Positions 8,659 to 16,084 of a stretch of 64,000 bases of DNA are shown here, in pieces. Origin of the DNA: Paenibacillus donghaensis (GTDB taxonomy: Bacteria > Bacillota > Bacilli > Paenibacillales > Paenibacillaceae); contig NZ_CP021780.1 in NCBI RefSeq assembly GCF_002192415.1, positions 7,564,001-7,628,000 on the forward strand, in the 5' to 3' direction. Each line of letters starts with the position of its first letter. Position 1 is the stretch's first letter. The translations under genes and the position numbers were made by a program. The notes beneath the pieces are model-generated. The model was not told the DNA's origin. It saw only the letters and a list, made by a program, of their open reading frames with translations, and searched no databases.

Positions 8659-8753
8659 AAGATGAACTTAAGAATGGAGTAGTCGAGTTGTCAGAAAGCC
8701 TGATGCATAGGGCTTTCTGGCCGCTTCGTGTGTAACATTCTTAAGTTCACGTT
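8659..8753. repeat. About 95-bp palindromic element nested in the remnant
   Basis: A 13-bp perfect inverted repeat, GAACTTAAGAATG (8664-8676) and its complement (8736-8748), encloses a second hairpin, CAGAAAGCC/GGCTTTCTG (8692-8719). CTATA flanks both sides (8653-8657 and 8754-8758), which may be a 5-bp duplication. It interrupts sequence that is continuous in the 17344-17662 element, so it looks inserted. It could also act as a terminator after nrdB, although it has no T tract. Confidence 0.5.
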
Positions 8754-8818
8754 CTATAACCTCGAGTAAATCGGGCCTGTTACGCTCAAATGCCCAAATG
8801 TGCTATATCACAAGCTTC

Positions 8819-9850
8819 CTACAAATCGTCGAACCCGTTATCGTCGCCGACCTTGCCGTAGTTGCGGGACTTGGCTTCGAAGAAGTCGGTTTTGGTCGAA
8901 TTGAGCGCATCATCGGAGAACGGCTTGATCCAAGGCATGCAGTTGACGTCCACACCAGCGTAGGCTTTCTCCATTCCCATCAGCGTCAGGCGTTTGTTGG
9001 CGGTGTATTTGATGTAGTCACTCAGTTCATTCAGGTCGATGCCGCGCACGTTGGTGAGCGTGTAATGCGCCCAGTTGGTTTCCAGCTCCACGGCGCGGTC
9101 AATGGTACGGTACACGTAATCCATGTTCTCCGGCGTGTTCAGCTCCGGGAAATCGGCCAGCAGCTGCTTGAATACCTCGGCGAAGAAGTAGCAATGCTGG
9201 TTCTCGTCACGCTGGATATAGGAGATCATCTGGCTGGTTGACATCATCTTCTGGTCGCGGGCCAGGTTGTAGAAGAAGGCAAACGTACTGTAGAAGAAGA
9301 TTCCTTCCAGGATCAGATCGGCCACCAGCGCATGGAAAAACGTCTGATGCGTCGGGTTGTCGCGGAACTCCTGATAGATGTCGGAGATGAACTGGTTGCG
9401 TTCCAGCAGCACCGGGTCCTTCTTCCAGTATTCAAAAATCTCCTTCTGCTCGCTGTCCGATACGATCGAAGAGAGCACATACGAATAGGACTGGTTGTGC
9501 ACAACCTCCTGCTGTCCGATAATCGCCGAGATGGCCTCCAGCGAGGAGTCGGTGAAATAACGTTTCACGTCGCCGACGAACATCGTCTGCATCGAATCCA
9601 GCACCGCCAGCAGCGAAATGTTGATTTTGAACACACGCTGCTCCTCCGCGTCCAGCTGCGGGAACTGCTGGGCATCCTTGGACATCGGGATCTCATCGGC
9701 GATCCAGTGGTTCAGCAGCAGCACCTTGTACAGCTTGTACATATGCGGCATGCGGATATCGTTCCAGTTGAGTATCCCCGAGCACTCCCCGTCGATGATG
9801 CGGGTGGACTGGTTGGGGGCCTCCGTATTAAAAATCTTTTGCAGTTGCAT
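8819..9850 (-). CDS. nrdB: Ribonucleoside-diphosphate reductase, class I small (radical) subunit
   Basis: This subunit houses the metal site and tyrosyl radical that start reduction of ribonucleoside diphosphates to deoxy forms. The diiron/dimanganese ligands are all visible: Asp85, Glu115, His118, Glu182, Glu216 and His219. The radical tyrosine is Tyr122 in EVVHNQSY, so this is a normal tyrosyl-radical enzyme with numbering close to E. coli R2. Length is 343 residues. GGAGGT lies before the ATG. It is the last gene of the nrdDGAB cluster, 270 bp after nrdA. Confidence 0.95.
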   Translation of the reverse strand: MQLQKIFNTEAPNQSTRIIDGECSGILNWNDIRMPHMYKLYKVLLLNHWIADEIPMSKDAQQFPQLDAEEQRVFKINISLLAVLDSMQTMFVGDVKRYFTDSSLEAISAIIGQQEVVHNQSYSYVLSSIVSDSEQKEIFEYWKKDPVLLERNQFISDIYQEFRDNPTHQTFFHALVADLILEGIFFYSTFAFFYNLARDQKMMSTSQMISYIQRDENQHCYFFAEVFKQLLADFPELNTPENMDYVYRTIDRAVELETNWAHYTLTNVRGIDLNELSDYIKYTANKRLTLMGMEKAYAGVDVNCMPWIKPFSDDALNSTKTDFFEAKSRNYGKVGDDNGFDDL

Positions 9851-9931
9851 ATCTGCTTACCTCCATTATTGTGCCAAGCCAGAGTTGCTTGGTTGGTTTT
9901 GCTTGTCCAGTGATAGAGTCATGGAGAGGAA

Positions 9932-10078
9932 GTTTGGAACTGTAGGAGCGTTAGCGTTCGTCCTAAAGCTTTCTGAAGGAAAGCTCGCATCGTAAGCATA
10001 AGCTGTCTCCGGATTTAATCCGCTAGGAGCGGTACAAAATCAATAAATCTGGAGACAACAGCGACCGGAAGTCCAAAC
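9932..10078. repeat. Structured 147-bp intercistronic element between nrdA and nrdB
   Basis: The interval is bounded by the short inverted repeat GTTTGGA/TCCAAAC. Inside is a long stem (TGTCTCC-A-GATTTA with TAAATC-C-GGAGACA on the minus strand), with an inner CCGCT/AGCGG hairpin, plus AGCTTTC/GAAAGCT. No gene is seen. It looks like a folded repeat element or an RNA processing site within the nrd transcript. Confidence 0.5.
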
Positions 10079-10120
10079 ATTTCTCGCAATGACAGCTGAT
10101 CACTGTAAATCTATCAAGCG

Positions 10121-12454
10121 TCAGCTGGCGCAGGAATCACATTCTTCTATCGTTAAAGCCCGGCTCCGTACATAATACGTCGACTTCAGTCCGCCCTTCC
10201 AGGCGTGCAGGTGCAGCTCCAGAAATTCGGTAGCCTTGATGTCCGGACGCACGTACAGGTTGAAGCTCTGGCCCTGGTCCACGTGGCGCTGGCGGGCAGA
10301 GGCCATGCGGATCGACCAGTTCTGGTCAATCATAAAGGCCGTTTTATAATACCAGATCGTCTTCTCGGACAGATCCGGGGCAGGATTGGCGATCTTATAG
10401 GTTGTCTTCTCTTCATAGGAGAGCAATTCATACAGCGGATCAATGCTCGCTGTAGAGCCGGCAATGATCGAGGTCGAGCCGTTGGGTGCAATCGCGAACA
10501 GCCAGGCGTTGCGCACGCCATCCTCGGCGACTTCCTGCTGCAGCTGGCGCCATTGCTCAGCTGTTACATATTTGCCTTCCTGTTCTCCGCTGGTGTAGCC
10601 GCGTGAAGTGAAATAGCTGCCGTTCTCCCAATCGGAGCCGGCGAATTTCGGATACTTGCCCTTCTCGCGGGCCAGCTCCATGCTGGAGCGGATGAGCAGG
10701 TAGTTGATGTGCTCATACAGGTGGTTGTTGTATTCCACCGCTTCCTCGGACTCCCAGCGAATGCCTTTGAGCGCCAGCAGATGATGCAGGCCGAACGTGC
10801 CGAGACCGACTGCGCGGTACTGGCTGTTCGTGTACTGCGCCTGCAGCACTTCGATATTGTTGATGTCGATGACGTTGTCCAGCATACGGACCTGGATCGG
10901 CACCAGACGCTCCAGCACACCGGCGGGAATAGCGCGGGCCAGGTGAATCGAATTCAGGTTGCAGACAACGAAATCGCCGGGCACCTTGGAGATGATGATG
11001 CGTGTCTGGCCATCCTTCGTAACCAGTTCCTCACTCTCAATCACGGTAGCTGATTGATTCTGCATAATTTCCGTGCAGAGGTTGGAGGAGAAGACCATTC
11101 CCTGATGGCGGTTCGGGTTGGCGCGGTTAACCGTATCGCGGTAGAACATATAAGGCGTTCCTGTCTCCAGCTGCGATTTCATAATCCGTTTCATGATATC
11201 AATCGCCGGAACTGTGATCCGCGACAGCTCCAGATTGGCTACGGCTTCCGCATACTTATTGCGGAACTCCCCGTTGCCAAGCTCAGCGTCATAATAATCC
11301 TCCAGGCCCAGCGGACGGCCACTCGCGTCCTTCCAGCCCATGACCTTCTTGACTTCATGCGGGCAGAAGAGGCTCCAGTGGCCGCGCGATTCCACGGCCT
11401 CCATGAACAGGTCCGGCAGGCAGACGCCGTGGAAGACGTCATGGGCGCGCATCCGCTCGTCGCCGTTGTTCAGCTTAAGGTCGAGGAAGGCGAGAATATC
11501 CTTGTGGAACACGTCGAGGTAGACCGCGACAGCGCCTTTGCGCGTGCCCAGCTGATCCACGCTGACCGCGGTATTGTTCAGCTGGCGAATCCACGGGATG
11601 ACGCCGGAGCTGGTATTCTTGTGGCCGCGGATATCGGAGCCGCGGGCCCGGATTTTGCCGAGATAGACGCCGATGCCGCCACCCATCTTGCTCAGGCGGG
11701 CTACGTCGGTGTTGGAGTCGAAGATACCCTCCAGCGAGTCGTCGACCGTATCAATGAAGCAGCTGGACAGCTGTCCGGCGACTTTTTTACCTGCATTAGA
11801 CATGGTTGGTGTGGCTGCGGTCATATAGATGTTGCTCATTGCCCAGTAGGCTTCCTTCACCAGCTCCATCCGCCGTGCTTCAGGCTCGGTGTGCATCAGA
11901 TACATCGCAATCACCATGTAACGCTCCTGCGGAAGCTCCATCACACGGCCATCGAAATCATGGGCCAGGTAGCGGTCGGACAACGTAAGCAGACCGATGT
12001 AATCGAACAGCAGGTCACGGGTATAGTCAATGCAGCCGCCCAGTTCGGCGATCTGCTCTTTGGTGTAGTGGGTCAGCAACTCCTCGCGGTAGATGCCTTT
12101 CTTGACCATATCGGCAATCAGCGGGTACAGCTCACCGTATGGCTCGTCGGGATAAGCTTTGTAACGGCGGTTGACGGCGGCTTTCTTATATAGATTCGTC
12201 AGAAGGGAACGCGCAGCGGCGAACTTCCAGTCGGGTTCCTCCTTGGTAACCAGCTCCAGGGCACTCATCGTAAAAGCGGTGCTGATCTCTTCTCCGCTGA
12301 CCTCGTCGCGGCGCAGCTTGGAATTCACCCCGCGCAGCAGGGTTTCCTTGCTTAGCTGATCAAGGCCGGAGAGGACACGGTCGGCGTACACGGAGAGGCG
12401 GATTTCATCAAAGGCCAGCTGGCGGTTGTCGGGTTTCACTACGAGTTGTGGCAT
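10121..12454 (-). CDS. nrdA: Ribonucleoside-diphosphate reductase, class I large (catalytic) subunit
   Basis: The 777-residue protein reduces NDPs with NrdB. An N-terminal ATP-cone (about residues 1-95) suggests allosteric control of activity. The core holds the substrate-site cysteine in GQLSSCF and the thiyl-radical cysteine in SSNLCTEIMQ. The C-terminal tail ends ECDSCAS, with the CxxC pair that passes electrons from thioredoxin or glutaredoxin. No intein or interruption is seen. It starts 56 bp after nrdG on the same strand, so all four nrd genes may share a transcript. Confidence 0.96.
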   Translation of the reverse strand: MPQLVVKPDNRQLAFDEIRLSVYADRVLSGLDQLSKETLLRGVNSKLRRDEVSGEEISTAFTMSALELVTKEEPDWKFAAARSLLTNLYKKAAVNRRYKAYPDEPYGELYPLIADMVKKGIYREELLTHYTKEQIAELGGCIDYTRDLLFDYIGLLTLSDRYLAHDFDGRVMELPQERYMVIAMYLMHTEPEARRMELVKEAYWAMSNIYMTAATPTMSNAGKKVAGQLSSCFIDTVDDSLEGIFDSNTDVARLSKMGGGIGVYLGKIRARGSDIRGHKNTSSGVIPWIRQLNNTAVSVDQLGTRKGAVAVYLDVFHKDILAFLDLKLNNGDERMRAHDVFHGVCLPDLFMEAVESRGHWSLFCPHEVKKVMGWKDASGRPLGLEDYYDAELGNGEFRNKYAEAVANLELSRITVPAIDIMKRIMKSQLETGTPYMFYRDTVNRANPNRHQGMVFSSNLCTEIMQNQSATVIESEELVTKDGQTRIIISKVPGDFVVCNLNSIHLARAIPAGVLERLVPIQVRMLDNVIDINNIEVLQAQYTNSQYRAVGLGTFGLHHLLALKGIRWESEEAVEYNNHLYEHINYLLIRSSMELAREKGKYPKFAGSDWENGSYFTSRGYTSGEQEGKYVTAEQWRQLQQEVAEDGVRNAWLFAIAPNGSTSIIAGSTASIDPLYELLSYEEKTTYKIANPAPDLSEKTIWYYKTAFMIDQNWSIRMASARQRHVDQGQSFNLYVRPDIKATEFLELHLHAWKGGLKSTYYVRSRALTIEECDSCAS

Positions 12455-12510
12455 GGGTTAGTTCATCCTTTCTGATGTGGGCTAAATTTGCAATATCAAA
12501 AATTGATCTA

Positions 12511-13026
12511 TCACAGCGCAGAAGGCTGCCAATGAATGACTTCATGGCAGGCTATGCTGGCTGGAATATCAATAATACGCTGGTTGCTGCTTCCCCGGTA
12601 ATGCAGGGTGGTATCCTTCAAGTTTTGTACGAAACGTCCGTCGATCAGCACCTGGCACTCAGCCAGCAGCTTCCCTTCGGGCGAGCCGGGAACGGCGGTA
12701 ATCTCTTCATAGGTGTAGCCGCTGTAAATCCAGATCGGGAAGCCCGGCAGCGCGGTACGCAGCTCATGAATGAACTCTACCGTCTCCTCTGCCGAGAAAA
12801 AAGGGTCACCGCCGGCCAGGGTCAGCCCGTCCAGCAGGGGATTGGCAGCTATTTCGGTGATGATCTCCCGCTGGCGCTCCAGGGTGAACACTTCACCATA
12901 GTTGAAGTTCCAGGTTGCCGGGTTGAAGCACTCTGGGCAGCGGTGGCGGCAACCACTGATGAAGACGACGGCCCGGAGGCCTTCGCCCTCATTAATGGAT
13001 TCCGGATAATAACCGCAGATGTTCAT
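12511..13026 (-). CDS. nrdG: Anaerobic ribonucleotide reductase activating protein
   Basis: A 171-residue radical SAM enzyme that uses a [4Fe-4S] cluster and S-adenosylmethionine to make the glycyl radical on NrdD. The cluster motif CxxxCxxC is visible as CRHRCPEC at about residues 26-33, followed by the GGDPFF SAM-binding motif. Its start overlaps the end of nrdD by 4 bases, indicating translational coupling. Confidence 0.95.
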   Translation of the reverse strand: MNICGYYPESINEGEGLRAVVFISGCRHRCPECFNPATWNFNYGEVFTLERQREIITEIAANPLLDGLTLAGGDPFFSAEETVEFIHELRTALPGFPIWIYSGYTYEEITAVPGSPEGKLLAECQVLIDGRFVQNLKDTTLHYRGSSNQRIIDIPASIACHEVIHWQPSAL

Positions 13027-15008
13027 AGATGTTTGACCCGGTCCCGCACCTCAGCCTGCTTGGCGGCATTGAAGCGGGTCTGGTAATCCCCGGTCAGATA
13101 ACCGGTTACCCGGCGCAGGCGGCGGATATGAACCTTGTTCTCGTCCGCTCCGCAGGAAGGGCAGTGGCTGCCGATGACACCTTCATGTCCGCAGGCCGAG
13201 CAGCGGTCGATGGGGTGATTGATGCTGAAGTAGCTGATCTGCTGCTCCAGGGCATACTTAATGATTTTGACAAAAGCAGCCGGATTGCTGCGGGCATTGC
13301 CGTTTAATTCAACATAAGAAATAGCGCCTGCGTTGCAATGCTCATGGAACGAAGCTTCCAGGCTGATCTTGCGGGCTGCAGGGAGGTCATAATAGACCGG
13401 GATATGAAAAGAGTTCGTATAATATTCACGGTCCGTTACACCCGGAATGGAGCCAAGCAGCTTACGGTCCACCTTGGTGAACTTGCCGGACAAGCCTTCA
13501 GCCGGAGTGGCGAACAGCGTAATGTTCAGATCCAGCTCTTCGCTCTTGCGGTCGCAGTATTCGCGCATATGGCGCACGATGGCTACGGCCTTGGCATGGA
13601 TGCTGTCATCCTCGCCATGATGCTTGCCGTACATGGCTTTCATGCATTCGGCCATCCCAATGAAGCCGATGGAGAGGCTGCCGTGCTTCAGCAGTTCGCC
13701 GACGCTGTCCTCAGGGGCTAACTGCTCGCCGCCTTCCCAGACACCTTCGCGCATCATGAAGTCGGAGGCTTTGGCTTTCTGTGCCGCCTGGATGCGGAAG
13801 CGGTGAAGCAGACCTTCCAGGGCAATGTCCATATAATAATTCAGGTCCTCATAGAAGCCGTCTTCGTCGGCAGTGCTGCGGCGGCCGGTAATTGTGCCGT
13901 GGGCCAGCCCGAGACGCACCAGATTCAGCGTATTGAAGGACAGGTTGCCTTTGCCTGAGCAGTGGTTGCGGCCGAAGCGGTCGCCCAGCACGCGGGTGCG
14001 GCAGCCCATAGTGGCGAATTCCGTATCGGGATCACTTGGATCATAATACTGGATATTCAGCGGAGCGTCCAGATTGGCGAAGTTGGGATAGAGTCTACGC
14101 GCAGAGCATTCTGCTGCTTTCAGGAACAGCTCATAGTTGGCATCGCCTTGTCTTTGGTTGATCCCTTCCTTGCACTTGAAGATCTGAATCGGGAACACCG
14201 GCGTCTCGCCGCTGCCCAGCCCGTTCATGGTTGCGCTCAGCAGGGAGCTGATCACCATCTGCCCTTCGGGTGAGGTGCAGGTGCCGTAGTTGATGCTGGT
14301 GAACGGAATCTGTCCACCGGACCGGCTGGACATCGTATTCAGGTTATGTATCATGCTCTCCGCTGCCTGAAGCGTTTCACTTTCCGTTTCCTTCAGTGCA
14401 TAGCGGAAGGCACGCGGATATTGCTCCGCCAGATCGCTGCGGCTCATGGAGATCTCGCCCGTCACGTCATGGACTTGTCCTTCTTCGAAGTAGTCGAGAC
14501 CCTTGCGGAACAGCTTGGCGAAGGATTTAGTAACATACGGCGCCAGATCATAGTCAAGCTTATTGGCCGATACGCCGCCGTATTGTGCATTCTGCTGGGA
14601 CTGAAAAATAATCGCCACCAGCGACATGGCGGTCATGATCGAGTTCGGAGGCCGGACGCTGCCATTGCCGGTGTTGAAGCCTTCACGGAGCAGACGCTCA
14701 AACGGTATAAAGATGCAGTTGGTCGTTCCGATGGCGTACTGATCCAGGTCATGTACATAAACGACATTATCGAGTGTCGCCTGCACCAGCTGTGGAGGCA
14801 TGGTGAAGTTGCGTGCATACCATTTGGAGTATTCACTGCCGAACTTGCTCATTTTACCGGAGAAGCTTTCCCCGTTCAAATTGGCGTTCTCACGCAGCAT
14901 ATCCAGATCCGTACTGTCGATAATACCGCGTCCCAGCTCAATAACTTCCTCCAATAGAACTTCCTGTACATTCTTCGTATCGCCTAACCGTTTCTCCAGC
15001 AACGTCAT
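13023..15008 (-). CDS. nrdD: Anaerobic (class III) ribonucleoside-triphosphate reductase
   Basis: This glycyl-radical enzyme reduces ribonucleoside triphosphates without oxygen. The C-terminus has the zinc site CSAC...CPSC and the radical glycine in RRVTGYL. I chose the ATG at 15006-15008 (MTLLEKRLG), which has AGGAGA upstream; the longer open frame runs through the riboswitch terminator. The 661-residue protein seems to lack the usual N-terminal ATP-cone. A cobalamin riboswitch and NrdR boxes lie upstream. Confidence 0.94.
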   Translation of the reverse strand: MTLLEKRLGDTKNVQEVLLEEVIELGRGIIDSTDLDMLRENANLNGESFSGKMSKFGSEYSKWYARNFTMPPQLVQATLDNVVYVHDLDQYAIGTTNCIFIPFERLLREGFNTGNGSVRPPNSIMTAMSLVAIIFQSQQNAQYGGVSANKLDYDLAPYVTKSFAKLFRKGLDYFEEGQVHDVTGEISMSRSDLAEQYPRAFRYALKETESETLQAAESMIHNLNTMSSRSGGQIPFTSINYGTCTSPEGQMVISSLLSATMNGLGSGETPVFPIQIFKCKEGINQRQGDANYELFLKAAECSARRLYPNFANLDAPLNIQYYDPSDPDTEFATMGCRTRVLGDRFGRNHCSGKGNLSFNTLNLVRLGLAHGTITGRRSTADEDGFYEDLNYYMDIALEGLLHRFRIQAAQKAKASDFMMREGVWEGGEQLAPEDSVGELLKHGSLSIGFIGMAECMKAMYGKHHGEDDSIHAKAVAIVRHMREYCDRKSEELDLNITLFATPAEGLSGKFTKVDRKLLGSIPGVTDREYYTNSFHIPVYYDLPAARKISLEASFHEHCNAGAISYVELNGNARSNPAAFVKIIKYALEQQISYFSINHPIDRCSACGHEGVIGSHCPSCGADENKVHIRRLRRVTGYLTGDYQTRFNAAKQAEVRDRVKHL

Positions 15009-15056
15009 AACTCTGCTCTCTCCTCTCGGTATATAACAAACATCTATATAATCATA

Positions 15057-15094
15057 GAAAAAGGCACCCTCTGCCGAGGTAGCAGAGAATGCCC
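15057..15094 (-). terminator. Terminator of the cobalamin riboswitch
   Basis: On the minus strand GGCATTCTCTGC pairs with GCAGAGGGTGCC around a 7-base loop, followed by five T. It lies between the riboswitch and nrdD and is the likely expression platform, ending transcription when cobalamin is bound. Confidence 0.8.
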
Positions 15095-15198
15095 GTATGC
15101 GCAGCAGAAATACCCGGTTCGGATATTTGCAGTGGTCTTCAGGTGAAGCTGGCCGCATGCGGACACCTTCCCTGTTCCTCGCAGGATTAATCTTAACG

Positions 15199-15419
15199 TA
15201 TAGGTGTCGGTGAAACAGGCAGGTTTCCTGGCTTCCGGCATGCTGTCCGGCGCCTTCCCAAGGGGCTGACAGCCCTCAGTGGCCCTGGCCGGCAGAAGGG
15301 GTCTTAGAGCAGCCGCTGAGGCTCCCCTGAAACCATCCGGTTACAGTGGCGGGACCGCAGCGGATTCGCACCGCGCTTCCCTATTAAGCTCTGAATCTCT
15401 TACAGAAGCAGAGCACCTA
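15199..15419 (-). promoter_or_regulatory. Cobalamin (B12) riboswitch upstream of nrdDGAB
   Basis: On the minus strand the hallmark conserved blocks are present in order: AGGGAAGCGCGGTG, AATCCGCTGCGGTCCCGCC, ACTGTAA and the B12 box GAAGCCAGGAAACCTGCC. The closing helix AGGTG/CACCT brackets the element. It should fold to bind adenosylcobalamin and promote termination at 15057-15094, lowering expression of the B12-independent reductases. Confidence 0.95.
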
Positions 15420-15421
15420 TT

Positions 15422-15469
15422 TCACTATATTTTGTTGTCGTTTGATAAAGATAACCCAATATATAGTGT
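15422..15469 (-). promoter_or_regulatory. Two NrdR boxes overlapping the nrd promoter
   Basis: Box 1 (15454-15469, minus strand ACACTATATATTGGGT) matches the NrdR consensus acaCwAtATaTwGtgt almost fully. Box 2 (15422-15437, CAACAAAATATAGTGA) matches the core. They are exactly 32 bp apart, three helical turns, the usual spacing for the NrdR repressor. A TGGACA-17-TATCTT promoter-like pair overlaps box 1. Confidence 0.85.
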
Positions 15470-15530
15470 TTGTCCATCATTTTTTCGCAATCCCATGTCT
15501 GGCGCGGGTTCCCTGTATATCCTCCACAAT

Positions 15531-15572
15531 TGATCCACAGCGCAGCCCGGAGTAATCCACAATGTATCCACA
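15531..15572 (+). promoter_or_regulatory. Cluster of three DnaA-box-like sites
   Basis: TGATCCACA (15531-15539), TAATCCACA (15553-15561) and GTATCCACA (15564-15572) each differ from the DnaA box TTATCCACA at one position, all in the same orientation within 42 bp. They lie between the nrd promoter and the divergent 15772 gene. DnaA control of nrd genes is known in E. coli; binding here is inferred. Confidence 0.5.
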
Positions 15573-15771
15573 AGTACAGTCTGAAAGGTTCATGAATTCT
15601 CTGAAAATATGCCACAAAGAGTCCATAATTATAGTGACGGCTGACACTTGAGCGGCAGCTTGCCACCAAACGACAGCGTTCGCCTGTCTGCGCAGAATCA
15701 TTGTTTGTGGGAGAGCATGGGAGTTGTTACAATAGAAGGGTCTAAAGACTCAGAAAGCAGGAGGAATTATA

Positions 15772-16080
15772 ATGGCGATTGCTGAAGTTACGGTTATACC
15801 GATTGGAACGGGCAGCACCAGTCTAAGCAGCTATGTTGCCGATATGCAGCGGGTGCTGAAGACCATAGAAGGAATTACGTATGAGCTTACGTCGATGGGT
15901 ACCATAATCGAAGGGCCGCTCCCGCGTATCCTGGCCGCCGCTGAGGCGCTCCATGAATCTCCGTTCACCGCCGGTGCGCAGCGCGTATCGACCTCGCTGA
16001 AGATTGATGACCGCCGGGACAAACCGTCCACCAGCCGCGGGAAGCTGGAAGCGGTGGAACGTAAGCTGAGGGAGGACTAG
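15772..16080 (+). CDS. MTH1187-family thiamine-binding-like protein
   Basis: A 102-residue protein of the MTH1187/YkoF (DUF77) type: it begins AIAEVTVIPIGTGSTSLSSY and has the conserved GTIIEG segment. Family members form small ferredoxin-like oligomers, and some bind thiamine; the physiological role is unclear. AGGAGG lies 7 bases before the ATG, and TACAAT at about -45 could be the promoter -10. The next gene starts 5 bases after its stop, so the two are probably co-transcribed. Confidence 0.85.
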   Translation: MAIAEVTVIPIGTGSTSLSSYVADMQRVLKTIEGITYELTSMGTIIEGPLPRILAAAEALHESPFTAGAQRVSTSLKIDDRRDKPSTSRGKLEAVERKLRED

Positions 16081-16084
16081 GGTC

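Larger units (their letters stand above)
8304..8800 (+). mobile_element. Remnant of a 320-bp element, carrying further insertions
   Basis: Segments 8304-8362, 8650-8658 and about 8754-8800 align in order with the interior of the element at 17344-17662 (CAACTAA..TTCAGCCGAAA, AGGAGGCG, then CTCGAGTAAATC and TACGCTCAAA). Its first hairpin appears occupied by the 6351-8303 element, and its second (centre CAAATCTG) by the 279-bp element. Both outer ends are missing or unrecognisable. Confidence 0.6.

Noticed and set aside
11054..12193. A 379-residue open frame opposite nrdA
   Set aside because: It is a shadow of the high-GC third-position pattern of nrdA; no family resemblance and no ribosome site.
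15772..16080. B12 riboswitch control of the 15772 gene
   Set aside because: The riboswitch and its terminator are on the minus strand and point towards nrdD, away from this gene.
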